The notes under the pieces are model-generated. The model saw only the letters and a list, made by a program, of their open reading frames with translations, searched no databases and had not been told where the DNA came from. 64,000 bases of DNA from Schistosoma haematobium. Lineage: Eukaryota; Platyhelminthes; Trematoda; Strigeidida; Schistosomatidae. A program made the translations under genes and the position numbers. The stretch spans positions 11,463,501 through 11,527,500 of the forward strand of contig NC_067201.1 in assembly GCF_000699445.3 (NCBI RefSeq), in the 5' to 3' direction. Positions 1 to 12,299 of the stretch are shown piece after piece; positions within the stretch are counted from its first letter, which is position 1; each line of letters starts with the position of its first letter.

Positions 1-482
1 CACAAAATATTCGTCAATGATCGATATTCAGTTGGAAACGATTCTATATCGTCGAAAACCAAACTTGCAAAATGATGTTTCTCAATCATCGAAAACTGTA
101 ATTCAGCAATTGTTTTGACAATTTAAGGTCTAATTATGAATTTACAGTGAATTCTAAAGCATATCAAAATGCTTCATAAATGGTGATTTTCGCAATGTTG
201 TCAGTGTTTCTCACATCAATCGGAAATTTAACCAGTGACATTTTCATTCAAGGATAATATTTTACAAACCACACAACATTAATCTAAATAAAAGAGAATT
301 GAAGTAAAATCTACACCTAATTTGCATACTGTAGGGAAATATTTTCACAAATATTCCTTCTTATGATATATCTGGCTACTGAAATAAATACATTCATTGA
401 GGAGTGAATTTATTTGATCAGATTAGACGAATATATGCACATGCGACAGAAACGAGCAAAACGCGTTCACAAAAAGTGTGTA

Positions 483-632
483 TGTGGTGTTTGAATGAAC
501 TGATGATTCCTTTGTACTTGTTGAATGCTTGATTTCGAATTTCAAATACAGTACATTCGTTCGTGCTTATCTAGTACTTCTTGATCCGATTGCGTTATTT
601 CTGGGATTCTTAGTTCGTACTATAATTCAAAT
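483..632 (+). repeat. Truncated gypsy-type LTR
   Basis: Starts with TGTGGTGTTTGAATGAAC, like the LTRs of the two gypsy elements further right, and follows them through the conserved segments TTTCGAATT and TTGCGTTATTTCTGGGA. Homology stops after TATAATTCAAA, so about 20 terminal bases are missing. It is more diverged than the other LTR copies and no clear target duplication is visible, which suggests an old insertion. Confidence 0.75.
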
Positions 633-1181
633 ACTCCTGATTATCACAGTGTATCATGTAACCTATAGACATTTTGACTACTGACCAGCTGAACGCACTC
701 CATGAAAGTAAATTTGGTTCATGCAAACAAAGATTCCACTGATGTGTTTTTGTAACGGGACATGTTTTGGTGAGATTTCCAACTTCATCCGACATGAAAA
801 ACTAACATAGTTTCCCATTTGAAAATATTAAATATGGTTGAGAATAGTGTTCGATATTTGTGCGCAGAAGACCGTTGTGGCGCAAGCAGTCACGTGATTA
901 TATTTCTTACTAAGATACCATCTTTCAAAGTAAATTAACAAGTGAACCTTATTCATGGAAAAGGGATAGTTGAAAAATACTCACCATAATTGGATTGAAA
1001 TCCTTACGGGGCTATAATAACTAACCGACGCATGAACGAATGAAATCCATTTAATTGACATGTACGAATAATCTGATAGTCCACGATCACCTATGTTGAC
1101 CAATCTGATCTCACAGTGTATGTATGGGTAAATATGCATGTTTTTAGGGTATGAAAACAGTGTCAGTTTAATCATTCTCAG

Positions 1182-1301
1182 ATGTCGTTCAAATTCGATG
1201 TTTCTACAGTCTCACTGCTAATGTGTCTACTCACTTACCCTTGTGTCCATGCGAATATGAATAAAACGACAACGTACATAAATGTAATGTCGGCTGTTTG
1301 A
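1182..1301 (+). pseudogene. VAL exon 1 relic, plus strand
   Basis: Opens with MSFKFDVSTV and continues through a hydrophobic signal-peptide core ending in CVHA, then NMNKT. This matches exon 1 of gene A over about 29 residues. Homology then stops abruptly, and a stop codon follows after 39 codons, before the HN(V/K) motif that exon 1 normally carries. No exon 2 to 5 sequence was found in the next 2 kb. The 200 bases upstream still resemble VAL promoter regions, but the TATA stretch has changed to TGTATGTATGGG. It is probably non-functional; a 39-residue secreted peptide cannot be excluded. Confidence 0.7.
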
Positions 1302-2211
1302 ATCTGTATATTTGTATACATTTATTCAGGTTGTGATATGATCCGTAACTCATCTATTTACGTTCATCCCATATATTCCTAATTTGCCTTATTATTTTCA
1401 TGAAGTTCTTTGTGACGTTTACTTGAATATTTGATTATTGGTTTACTATTTATTCACATTTATTTGTTGGATTCTTTGTTAGCTATTTATTCAGGCATTT
1501 TCGGTTCGTTTTCAGAATGATTGTCAAGTCATATACACTGATCTTTTCTATAGTTGTCAACATCTCTTGTCAATTGTCATTCAAACTAATTTTCAGGTTT
1601 ATTAAATATTCTTGTCGCTTGCGCAAATTAAACTTGGGTACAGACTGATTCGCGAAACTGGATGGTGCTAGCATTTATTTTTGTAATCATTCTTGATGTG
1701 CTTACGTTCATGGTTTGCACTAACTACATTACTGAGCTATTAAGTTCTTCTTATTTGGTGCTTACAAGGGTTCTGTTAACTGTTTTATGGTTTATGAACG
1801 TAAACCAGGTTATTACATATAGTGTTTTACTTGATAGCAGCTAACGTTTTCATCTAGTTTAGTGCATGAAATGTGGTACATTTTGAGAGCTTTACAAGCT
1901 ATCTTTCTCCCAGTGATGCCAAACGGTTGTTATATGCTTCAGTCGACTTATGTTTCCAAGAGTCTATGATGATCAATCTTGATCATCTCTTTTGCATATA
2001 AAGCGTGCTTACTTATGATAGGTATCAATGATGCGGAAACGTTTCTTCCGCCTCATTTCACCATCATATGTAGTCACTTATTCAACTAGTGGTATTTAAG
2101 AAGGAGGGTGAGGAAGTGAATTTATGGATGAATTTCTCTAATGGAATTAAACTTAAAGAAAGACTGAAAAGTACCTGTGATAAGTAGTCTAAACGACTAA
2201 AAATCAAGCAA

Positions 2212-4160
2212 ACACCACTTAAGTGGTGCTTTCAGTGCTTTTCTTGCTCCTCTGTACAGCATCAAATAAACTCTCTGAGTCCGTGCAGCATTTTCCGCCT
2301 CGTGCCCATAGTACAACAGCATATTTCCCCAATCTAATCTTTTCTGTCCAGCTTGAGTCTAATGGGTTTCACTGATTTCAAGTACCACCAAGTTGTACCT
2401 CTTCACTTCTGCAGCTATTTATTTTGTTCTCCCGGACATTTCATGTACCTAAATTGATCGGCGGCATGGTTGTTAGAAGGGTAATCGGCCTCGTGGCTTA
2501 CGAATAATATCGGCTTTTATCATGAAGCTTCGTGATTCTTCTCATTGAAGATCATTCAACTCAGAGGGTAGAGTTTGAATGGTTTATTTTTTTATTCTGG
2601 TTAATGTTTTTTAGCAATGTTGTTTTCTCCGGTATAGGTTGCCGACTTCACGCCCAACCCTCCTCCTTTACTCTTGCTTGGGACTGACAGTAACTCTTGA
2701 AAAACTAGAGGCCAAGGTCTACGGGATTACAATGCTGTATAAATGGTCGAAGCTGGATTTTTGCTCGTTTATTGAGAATGTACTGACATTCCATAGAAAT
2801 AACGTAATGATTTGGGGAGTTTAGACAAGTCGCGAATCTTCTGGATTCTGGTTACACATTGTTGAGGTACAGCAGAATGAGAGGTTATCTGACGATGACG
2901 TACAATATAATACTTAGGTCGCCATCTCAACTAAATTATCATACTAAGATCACACGATTTCTTACTATTAAAACCATTCCACACTCGCGTTTTACACTGA
3001 GAAACCTTCACTACTGCTCGCTGAATGTTACTCATCTGTAAAATTTTCCCGATGAAGTAACAATATCATCGTTTACGGCGAATATATTCAGTCAGAGAGA
3101 GGGCCAGACGAACGCTCATGTATCCTCATCTTGCACTCGGTATAGCTGTACCTTGTTTATATTTAGCAGCATATCTACTCAACTATTATCACATACCATT
3201 ATTTCATTAACATCTGTTTTACCCGTCACCTCCATTATTTTGTAATTCCTGCATCCATATATTCATCCATTTTTTTCATTTGGTGTGCAAATGAACTCCC
3301 TGAAGTAACTTACTGTCCTACACACGTTACTGAACATAATGCAGTGGTTGGCATATATAAATGTTGAACTAAATCTATAAAAGAGTAACACGATAGTTTT
3401 GAGTAACTACAGCCTCGACCAATTGTTGATTGTAACTCTGTGAAATGTGTTAGGTGAACGGCGTGTTTTTCATAGCTCAACATTCCGAGTATAACAACAG
3501 TTTATCCGGTGCTTCTGAACCACTTAAAGCTCGATTTATATCAAGGATAAAAACGAAATGAATTTCTAATTGCCAAATTTCTACTCATTCATTATCGTGT
3601 ATATAAAGCGTCAATATTTATTTTCAGTCGTTATACATATATATGTGATATTTAGATTATTACAGGCTTATCACAAATACTTCGTTCGTAGTAATTCGGA
3701 AATCAGGCCGGCTAAACTATAATTTCTGGACTAACCAGTCATGTATAAGATGACAGGTTTCAGATTTTGGAGCGAAATTCACTCATTCCTTCGGATACAT
3801 AGTTTTGGCATTATAGCTGATGTTAGTTCGTGATGAGAACCTAAAATCTAATTCCTAACCTGAATCACCAACTGTAAATCGTAATTGTAATCCCTCACAC
3901 AGGTTTATAATCCCCATTTGGTCCTAGATATTAGGTGGACAATTTCAAGATCAGTCTGGCGTCGCTCAAAGGTCGTCCATAAATTATAGTCTCACTGATT
4001 ATTTTTTAATTTTATTTTCTGCTAACAGTTCATTTTGATGACAGTCCTATGAAAAAGTGCCTGAAATTTCTATCTGCAGTGCAGCAATAGACTGTGTCAT
4101 CATAATTCGGCCAACCGACGAAAGGTGACCGAGTTCATTAGTTTAACACTTAGGTGATAA
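2212..4160. other. Spacer of palindrome 1
   Basis: About 1.95 kb of single-copy-looking AT-rich DNA between the arms. No VAL exon was found here. The stretch at about 2640-2740 (CGCCCAACCCTCCTCCTTTA and onward) and the one at about 4085-4140 (CAATAGACTGTGTCATC) look like scraps of dispersed schistosome repeats; the second resembles 21405-21450. No convincing coding sequence. Confidence 0.5.
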
Positions 4161-5071
4161 TTGCTTGATTTTTTAGTCGTTTAGACTACTTATCACAGGT
4201 ACTTTTCAGTCTTTCTTTAAGTTTAATTCCATTAGAGAAATTCATCCATAAATTCACTTCCTCACCCTCCTTCTTAAATACCACTAGTTGAATAAGTGAC
4301 TACATATGATGGTGAAATGAGGCGGAAGAAACGTTTCCGCATCATTGATACCTATCATAAGTAAGCACGCTTTATATGCAAAAGAGATGATCAAGATTGA
4401 TCATCATAGACTCTTGGAAACATAAGTCGACTGAAGCATATAACAACCGTTTGGCATCACTGGGAGAAAGATAGCTTGTAAAGCTCTCAAAATGTACCAC
4501 ATTTCATGCACTAAACTAGATGAAAACGTTAGCTGCTATCAAGTAAAACACTATATGTAATAACCTGGTTTACGTTCATAAACCATAAAACAGTTAACAG
4601 AACCCTTGTAAGCACCAAATAAGAAGAACTTAATAGCTCAGTAATGTAGTTAGTGCAAACCATGAACGTAAGCACATCAAGAATGATTACAAAAATAAAT
4701 GCTAGCACCATCCAGTTTCGCGAATCAGTCTGTACCCAAGTTTAATTTGCGCAAGCGACAAGAATATTTAATAAACCTGAAAATTAGTTTGAATGACAAT
4801 TGACAAGAGATGTTGACAACTATAGAAAAGATCAGTGTATATGACTTGACAATCATTCTGAAAACGAACCGAAAATGCCTGAATAAATAGCTAACAAAGA
4901 ATCCAACAAATAAATGTGAATAAATAGTAAACCAATAATCAAATATTCAAGTAAACGTCACAAAGAACTTCATGAAAATAATAAGGCAAATTAGGAATAT
5001 ATGGGATGAACGTAAATAGATGAGTTACGGATCATATCACAACCTGAATAAATGTATACAAATATACAGAT

Positions 5072-5191
5072 TCAAACAGCCGACATTACATTTATGTACG
5101 TTGTCGTTTTATTCATATTCGCATGGACACAAGGGTAAGTGAGTAGACACATTAGCAGTGAGACTGTAGAAACATCGAATTTGAACGACAT
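5072..5191 (-). pseudogene. VAL exon 1 relic, minus strand
   Basis: Mirror copy of the relic at 1182-1301, with the same truncated frame: signal peptide, NMNKT, then unrelated codons and a stop. The two relics point toward each other across the spacer, unlike gene pairs B/C and D/E, which point apart. Confidence 0.7.
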
Positions 5192-5740
5192 CTGAGAATG
5201 ATTAAACTGACACTGTTTTCATACCCTAAAAACATGCATATTTACCCATACATACACTGTGAGATCAGATTGGTCAACATAGGTGATCGTGGACTATCAG
5301 ATTATTCGTACATGTCAATTAAATGGATTTCATTCGTTCATGCGTCGGTTAGTTATTATAGCCCCGTAAGGATTTCAATCCAATTATGGTGAGTATTTTT
5401 CAACTATCCCTTTTCCATGAATAAGGTTCACTTGTTAATTTACTTTGAAAGATGGTATCTTAGTAAGAAATATAATCACGTGACTGCTTGCGCCACAACG
5501 GTCTTCTGCGCACAAATATCGAACACTATTCTCAACCATATTTAATATTTTCAAATGGGAAACTATGTTAGTTTTTCATGTCGGATGAAGTTGGAAATCT
5601 CACCAAAACATGTCCCGTTACAAAAACACATCAGTGGAATCTTTGTTTGCATGAACCAAATTTACTTTCATGGAGTGCGTTCAGCTGGTCAGTAGTCAAA
5701 ATGTCTATAGGTTACATGATACACTGTGATAATCAGGAGT

Positions 5741-5890
5741 ATTTGAATTATAGTACGAACTAAGAATCCCAGAAATAACGCAATCGGATCAAGAAGTACT
5801 AGATAAGCACGAACGAATGTACTGTATTTGGAATTCGAAATCAAGCATTCAACAAGTACAAAGGAATCATCAGTTCATTCAAACACCACA
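5741..5890 (-). repeat. Truncated gypsy-type LTR, mirror copy
   Basis: Reverse complement of the LTR fragment at 483-632. It was therefore present before palindrome 1 formed, or was copied from arm to arm afterwards. Confidence 0.75.
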
Positions 5891-6372
5891 TACACACTTT
5901 TTGTGAACGCGTTTTGCTCGTTTCTGTCGCATGTGCATATATTCGTCTAATCTGATCAAATAAATTCACTCCTCAATGAATGTATTTATTTCAGTAGCCA
6001 GATATATCATAAGAAGGAATATTTGTGAAAATATTTCCCTACAGTATGCAAATTAGGTGTAGATTTTACTTCAATTCTCTTTTATTTAGATTAATGTTGT
6101 GTGGTTTGTAAAATATTATCCTTGAATGAAAATGTCACTGGTTAAATTTCCGATTGATGTGAGAAACACTGACAACATTGCGAAAATCACCATTTATGAA
6201 GCATTTTGATATGCTTTAGAATTCACTGTAAATTCATAATTAGACCTTAAATTGTCAAAACAATTGCTGAATTACAGTTTTCGATGATTGAGAAACATCA
6301 TTTTGCAAGTTTGGTTTTCGACGATATAGAATCGTTTCCAACTGAATATCGATCATTGACGAATATTTTGTG

Positions 6373-7418
6373 TGCAGTCTGACAGAAATTACGAATTACA
6401 GTGTTTGGGAAATTGATTTTATAAGTTGTAACATACGAATACAAAGACGTGTACATTGGAATGACAGAAAGACGAACAACTACCCATTTTAATAAGTGTG
6501 CTAATCATCACCACATTGTACCTGTAAACCTGAGGATATTCGGTGCTGTCTGACCTGTTCGATCTCGCGTCGCCTAGATTTACAGTAGGATGTAGTTCAG
6601 TGCTAACGTTCCCAACTACCTAAACCACTGCATTGCATCAGAAACTGTGATTACATTCATTTGAGAATCGTTAGTTGTTACCAAGGCTAATTAAGGTGAA
6701 TAACTGACTATTTTTAAATACACAATTTGGGTTTAAGCATTGTTATTGCCTGTTTGACATTAGGTAGCGTGGAATCGGTTTGGTAAGTGATGACTTTGAA
6801 CCAGTTCATTGGATCCACATTATGCCACGCATTCCCATGGGCAAACTTCACCCCAACTGCGTAGGTTGCCAAGGAAATCCTCAATAAACGATTAGTTGTT
6901 CGGCCCTTCGCCAATACGATGACCGATCGATACTAATCCATAGACAAACCACGTTGACTGATGCGAGCGGTTGATCGATATTGGCTACAAATATCTGTAG
7001 AACACAGCTATGTATCTGTGAACAAAGCGTTCATCCAACTCATGATTCTGATTGCGATCACGTCATCCTCAACCAAATAGCAGTTTGGCTCGCATTTATG
7101 ACGTGTCCAAATCAATATCTGAATCGAATGACTACCAACTCAACAGTCAATCATAATTATCGATTTTGCAAACCAATGCACATTTGTGGTCTCCTTTCCT
7201 CACTTAATGCTAGAAAATGCGTGAGGACATGGGGATTAAACTTCCTTTATATTAATGTTTTGTGCAGGCATTTCTCTTTGACCCTACTGATTTGTAGTTG
7301 ACAGTTCCGAATATAAGTACTCTCCTGAAGTAATCAAGCATTAGTAAGAATAATTGGCATATGTTGATGAACTGCTGATCGATGATCACCTACGTTAAAC
7401 CAACCTGTTCTCATGGTG
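6373..7418. other. Intergenic; upstream region of VAL gene A
   Basis: From about 6980 the sequence resembles the upstream regions of genes D and E (around 45110-45540), including TGACAGTCAATCATAATTA-like and GTAGTTGAC-like blocks. At about 6424-6500 the plus strand can be read as YKDVYIGMTERR, which recalls a GIY-YIG endonuclease of a Penelope-like element; this is short and weak. Nothing else was recognised. Confidence 0.4.
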
Positions 7419-7427
7419 TATATATAA
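7419..7427 (+). promoter_or_regulatory. TATA box of VAL gene A
   Basis: TATATATAA lies about 60 bases upstream of the ATG of gene A. TATA-like stretches occur at similar distances in front of all six complete VAL genes. Confidence 0.5.
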
Positions 7428-7481
7428 TCAGTAATGTGTGTTTGGAAGTTAGAAAAATAGTAAAATTTGAATCCCTTCCAA

Positions 7482-10400
7482 ATGTCACTCAAATTTGACG
7501 TTTCTACCGTTACATTTTTCACATGTTTGCTCGTATGCTTTTGTGTTCATGCAGAAATGAATGATACGATACGTGGACAGTTATTAACGATGCACAATGT
7601 TGTAAGGCAACTTGCCATGTATGGCCTCATTCCTGGACAACCTAAAGCCGTATACATGAATCCATTGGTAAGAGGAATATACATTCAATATACTTGTTTA
7701 ATGTCACCGTGTTTTCATATATATTATTTGTCGAGTGTAATTATCACTTATTTGGTGACAAATATTTTGACAAGTGATTACTAGTTTAATATCGTAGAAT
7801 GAGTTGTTTACATTTTTACATTCATTGCAGTGTATATTAGCGAAGATGATAAATTGTTATTTGGTATTTTCAGCCGTTGTTAAGTTTTCTAATCAGTCTA
7901 GTTTCACATATTTTAACAATGTTTTGCAATGTTTCCATCAAACTTAACTCCTTGAGACTAAATTCATTTATTAGAACATGACAACTTTACAACTGCCAAG
8001 CAGTTATGAATGATATAACTGTATGATTGTGCCAGTGGTGAAAAATCATAGCCTATTTAGTGTTTCTACAAAAATATTTAATTTAGTATGAGTCTCCGCT
8101 TCAATTGGTCATCAAGAGCTTGCACAATGCTTCTGATTTAGTTTTACTCATTTTCCTTTTTCGGGGTAATTTTCACACTTTATTTATTGAGAATTTATTA
8201 TCTTTACGTAAATAAACTTTCCAGTCAATCGAATAGATGTTTGGAAGTCTGTAAACAAGATCACCAGTTTGGTTCACACCTATATATCTACTACTGAACG
8301 AACAAACTTTGTTGACCTGAAAAATGTTGAGAGATATGCTGCATTCCAAATGCATTGTCTTGTTTTTCACACTTTTAATTAATGAAGTTATCATTTACAT
8401 TGGGGGTTGACTATTTGGATAAGCTTTGTGTACCTTTCTGCACTCTGTGAAAATTGTGTTCATATTAATGAATACCCTATTCTGGGCGTCTCGCATTGTT
8501 TATATTGACAAACATAATTGAAACTGCTTTAATCTGATGTCACAGACATCATTTATCTCGACATCACTCCATTCTCGATTTAGTTAATACAGGGAATTTC
8601 GATAGAAGTGTTGAGATTTCATATTCCCCTTTTTGACAAAAACGTCCTATTGTGTCAGTTATGTTTTCATGGACTGTTAATTATCACGTGATAATATCGC
8701 AGTTAGAACACTGACTTATTGACCAGACCAATGATACATAAACCAGTATGAGCAGCATAGAGTCAACTCTGTGTTCTTATTGGTCCTCCAAGATAGTAGC
8801 TTCTCGATTAACCCAGCCTGTTCAGTCGAGAACACCAATATCAGCCTCAACTATATAAATCATGTATTTCACACATACGCATTTTATATACAAGCAAATC
8901 AAACCGTATAATAACATAAAATAGAAAATAGCAAATATACACCAGGCTGAAAGTTGCTGTGATTATGAAAGACCGTAACTAATAAATTAAGAATAACTTA
9001 AGAACAGTAAGTCGTACAATGGTAATTAATAAGTCAAATGGAAGCTTATAATAACATGAATATGAATATACGCATAATTTAGTTACTTATCAGTTAACCA
9101 ATAAAAATATGTATAATGACAGTCAATAAGTAGATCTTCGTCTGGATTTAACACTTTTTTCCCAAATAATTCGTATCAATTCATAACAGATACATAAATC
9201 ATTGCACTTGTTGGCTTATTAGTAAATTAAAACTTGTAACATCAGTGTTATGATAGTGATGACAACAAAATAACATTGACATTGTACAATTCACTTCACT
9301 GATTTTCAATGAGTGAATAAATTAATATTTACAGAGATGGAATATGGAATTGGAAAAGAAAGCACAAAATCTATCCGATCAGTGTAAAAGTGAACACGAT
9401 AAGAATGATGAACGGAGAATACAGGGATTTCAATATGTTGGACAGACATGGGCTGGTGCATACAAGGTAGAAAGGTGAGTTTGATCTATCGTCCATAATA
9501 TGTGATTTTAGGAGGATTATAGATTTGCAAGCATTAAAAGTGCATTCGTAGAACGTTTTTATTCACCTTCTCAGAGTAACACGAGTTAACTGAACTTATA
9601 GGAGGCCTAATGGATGCAGCGACAGGATGGATTGCATTTCAAGATGTAGAGACACTCCTCGAAAAATAACAAGCAGATCTATGGAAAACCACGAAGTTGC
9701 AAACATTTGCACAACTTGGAAATAATTATCCACTAGATAATATATTTTTACCTGACAACGAAACTTTGTGTTTTAGTGATATTAACCAGTTTTATCCAAC
9801 GTTTCTTTTGATAAATTAATGTTTCAGATATTACTGCATTAATAAATTAACGTTTGTCCCAACATTAAAGGTTTGAGTTTTATTCGATTTTTATGTTTGA
9901 ATATATATGAAGGGCGGTACAATTATGGTTCAGTGAAGTCGCGTATTATAACTTCACTACGAACAAATGTAGTTCGACTACGTGCGGAAATTATCCTCAA
10001 GTAAGTATTAGAACGCAAGTAAAGTATTTTTGTTGAACCAAGAGATTATAATAAGCCTTTCTTAACGTTTCATGTTTATGACCTCTTCTATCGCGTCACA
10101 TAAATGGGGTGAAGAATTGCTCATTTTATTTTTATTACATGTCTACTTGAATTAGAACCATTGATCAACTATGTATAAGAATGTGTCAGTTTCAATGGGC
10201 GCGTGTCTGGATACTAACCTCTGTTTATTCTCTCATCGGCTTTAAACGCAAACAATCAATGGTTCTACTAATATATTGGTTGGTACTTCTCACTCACTTA
10301 CCATCCATTTTGATTGCTCGACGTGTGGAAGTTAATTAAATTATTACTTAACAATATACATTTGCAAAACACAGTTGATATTCGGGCTTATGAGTAATCT

Positions 10401-12299
10401 CAAGTTAATTCTTAGCGTTACAGAGACAAATAATCTGCCAAAAAATACAAAGTTGAATGGTGATCATATTTTATAATCAGAAATGATGGGCTGATGGCCA
10501 CACATTTCGGCAAAAATCATACTGGTACTGACTGATCACAATTTGAAAATGCAATAAAGCAGACAAACATGAAAGCTGAGTTTTGCAGGCATATTTACTG
10601 TTCGAGTATTCGAGCAATCAACATTTGACACAATGAACCGCGTCCTTATCCCTGTGCGCTTTTATTTACAAACTGCAAGAATGAATACATGTGGGGTGTT
10701 ATATGAACAAGAGTGTAAAATCAGCCTGTGGATTTCACATATTTTCAAAGTAATTGGTGATTGACAAAAAACTGTTCTCCATGTTTGTCTATTTCAGCTA
10801 TGCAAGTCAACCTTCAAATGATATAACAGTTGTCTTTTTTCACCGCCTTACATCAACCACACTTGTTACATACCTTGACAATCGCGTTAGCTACTGATTC
10901 CAAATGTATGCTGGTGATTCATATTCATGCTTATGAATGCTGATACACATGATAATTAGTGTGGTTGTATTATTACTTCCAAATGGTGGTTTTCTTACTC
11001 AACGTTTACGTGCAACATGTTTGTCTATTTAAGCGTGCGAGTCAACTCTTGAATTATATTTTAAATGATATTGTCTTACTTCACTTTGTTTTGATGAAAG
11101 AAGCTGCACGTTGGATTGTGGCATTCATAATTAGTTCACTACCTCATCTAAACGTGGTCCAGTCAAAATGTTCGTTCGTACAGTTATGTCGAGATATGTA
11201 GGGTTTTTAATCATAGCCACATTTCCCATTAGTGGTGGACTAGTACTAATAAGCCTTCATTTTTTCGAATGATCCAGTTTATCACTGGTTGCGGTTTTTA
11301 GCACCAATGAGTACAGTTTAGATAGAAGTGAAACGTTCGATCCGATGAATCTTAACGTTTGCCATGATGTATCAGTTTATTAAAAACGTCGAAATATGTA
11401 TAAAGTAAACTGCGGAGTGATTAGCTAAGTAACTGATAAGCTGGTTGATTAACTGACTGACAGTTTAATGATTGTACCGTGCCTATCGTCATTCCATTGA
11501 TCAATCAATTCAATTTCGTACGACTTGTTATTAGTTAGTTGATTGTGAACTGTGCTCACACAAACTTCACTCTCTTCTATTACCTACAAGCATTTCCTCG
11601 TTCATTCCAGCTTGTTTGGGAAAATACTACCGATGTTGGATGTGGTGTCACAAATTGCCGGAATTTCAAAACTAAGCTCGTGATTGTCTGCAATTATGGT
11701 CCTGGGTGAGTAAACATCATGATCAGTTCGATTCATCTTGATGAATTTTAGTTAGATCTTTTGAATATAAGGCTTCTATATATCAGTTTTTGCAATTAAC
11801 ATGGTTTTAAATACTAATTATATCTAGGAATATTATTTTTGTATGCTGTTCGGCAATAGTGACTGATTAAGTCAACGTAGTCACATTTGAACAGCTTCAA
11901 CTGGAATTTCGTAACTGATTGACAAGTGCTAGAGTTAGGATTACCATTGATCATGAATAAAACTACTACACAAATCCGAATCCTGTGGGTACGACTTTTA
12001 CTTTTGATGGGAATCAAATTATGTCAGATGAACGTCAGAAGGAATTTTTCACTTTGTCAATAATTTATCTGTTACATGATTAATATAACTTCGTTTAAAT
12101 TTATTATTGTAATTCACTTTTACTCAACAATATCGTCAACAACGGTTGGTTCGAATGAGGTTAATTTGAACACATAATGATGTTTCGACCCCGGTGGTGG
12201 AACTGAAACACACTTGTAGATCAGTTAACTAACTTTCAATCTTTCTTACCCGATTTCAGAGGCGACGTATTTGGACAAAGACCGTATAGGACTGTATAA
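7482..12299 (+). CDS. VAL (SCP/TAPS, CAP superfamily) protein, gene A
   Basis: Five exons: 7482-7667, 9335-9474, 9913-10000, 11611-11705, 12260-12299. All have GT donors and AG acceptors, and they join to 182 codons plus stop. The first ATG sits directly before the signal peptide, with probable cleavage after CVHA (residue 24). The CAP fold is shown by MHNVVRQ (H38), YVGQTWAG, QLVWENTTDVGCG (E142) and IVCNYGPGG, with the six cysteines kept (C79, C128, C133, C149, C154, C165). CAP proteins are secreted and often bind lipids; schistosome VALs of this group are parasite secretions. Oddly, the GHYTQ motif reads GNYPQ, so cavity H135 is Asn and T137 is Pro. N27-D-T is a possible glycosylation site. 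Intron 1 is about 0.5 kb longer than in D and E. Gene order and exon phases match B to F. Confidence 0.85.
8640..9150. repeat. Dispersed repeat inserted in intron 1 of gene A
   Basis: Intron 1 of gene A (1667 nt) is about 0.5 kb longer than the homologous intron of E (1173 nt). The sequence up to about 8400 aligns with intron 1 of D and E, and the extra material lies between there and exon 2. It includes TTATTGGTCCTCCAAGATAG and AACTATATAAATCATGTATT, which I believe is a common schistosome repeat. Family and exact ends are not assigned. Confidence 0.4.

Larger units (their letters stand above)
1..2211. repeat. Palindrome 1, left arm (truncated by window start)
   Basis: Base x of this arm pairs with base 6373-x of the arm at 4161-6372. 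The match runs exactly to base 1, so the true arm probably extends left of the window. Small reading frames are repeated base for base on the other strand (1662-1844 against 4529-4711, 610-795 against 5578-5763). The inner edge is marked by a one-base length difference in a T run, after which homology stops. The arm holds a gypsy-type LTR fragment and a VAL exon 1 relic. Confidence 0.9.
4161..6372. repeat. Palindrome 1, right arm
   Basis: Reverse complement of the arm at 1-2211 with very few differences. It carries the mirror copies of the LTR fragment and of the VAL exon 1 relic. Its outer end cannot be judged because the left arm is cut by the window. Confidence 0.9.

Noticed and set aside
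2212..4160. Further VAL exons between the arms of palindrome 1
   Set aside because: I searched both strands for the exon 2 (TGGAA, GGAAA, GCACAAA), exon 3 (TTATGGTT) and exon 4 (CTTGTTTGGGA) signatures and found none in proper splice context.
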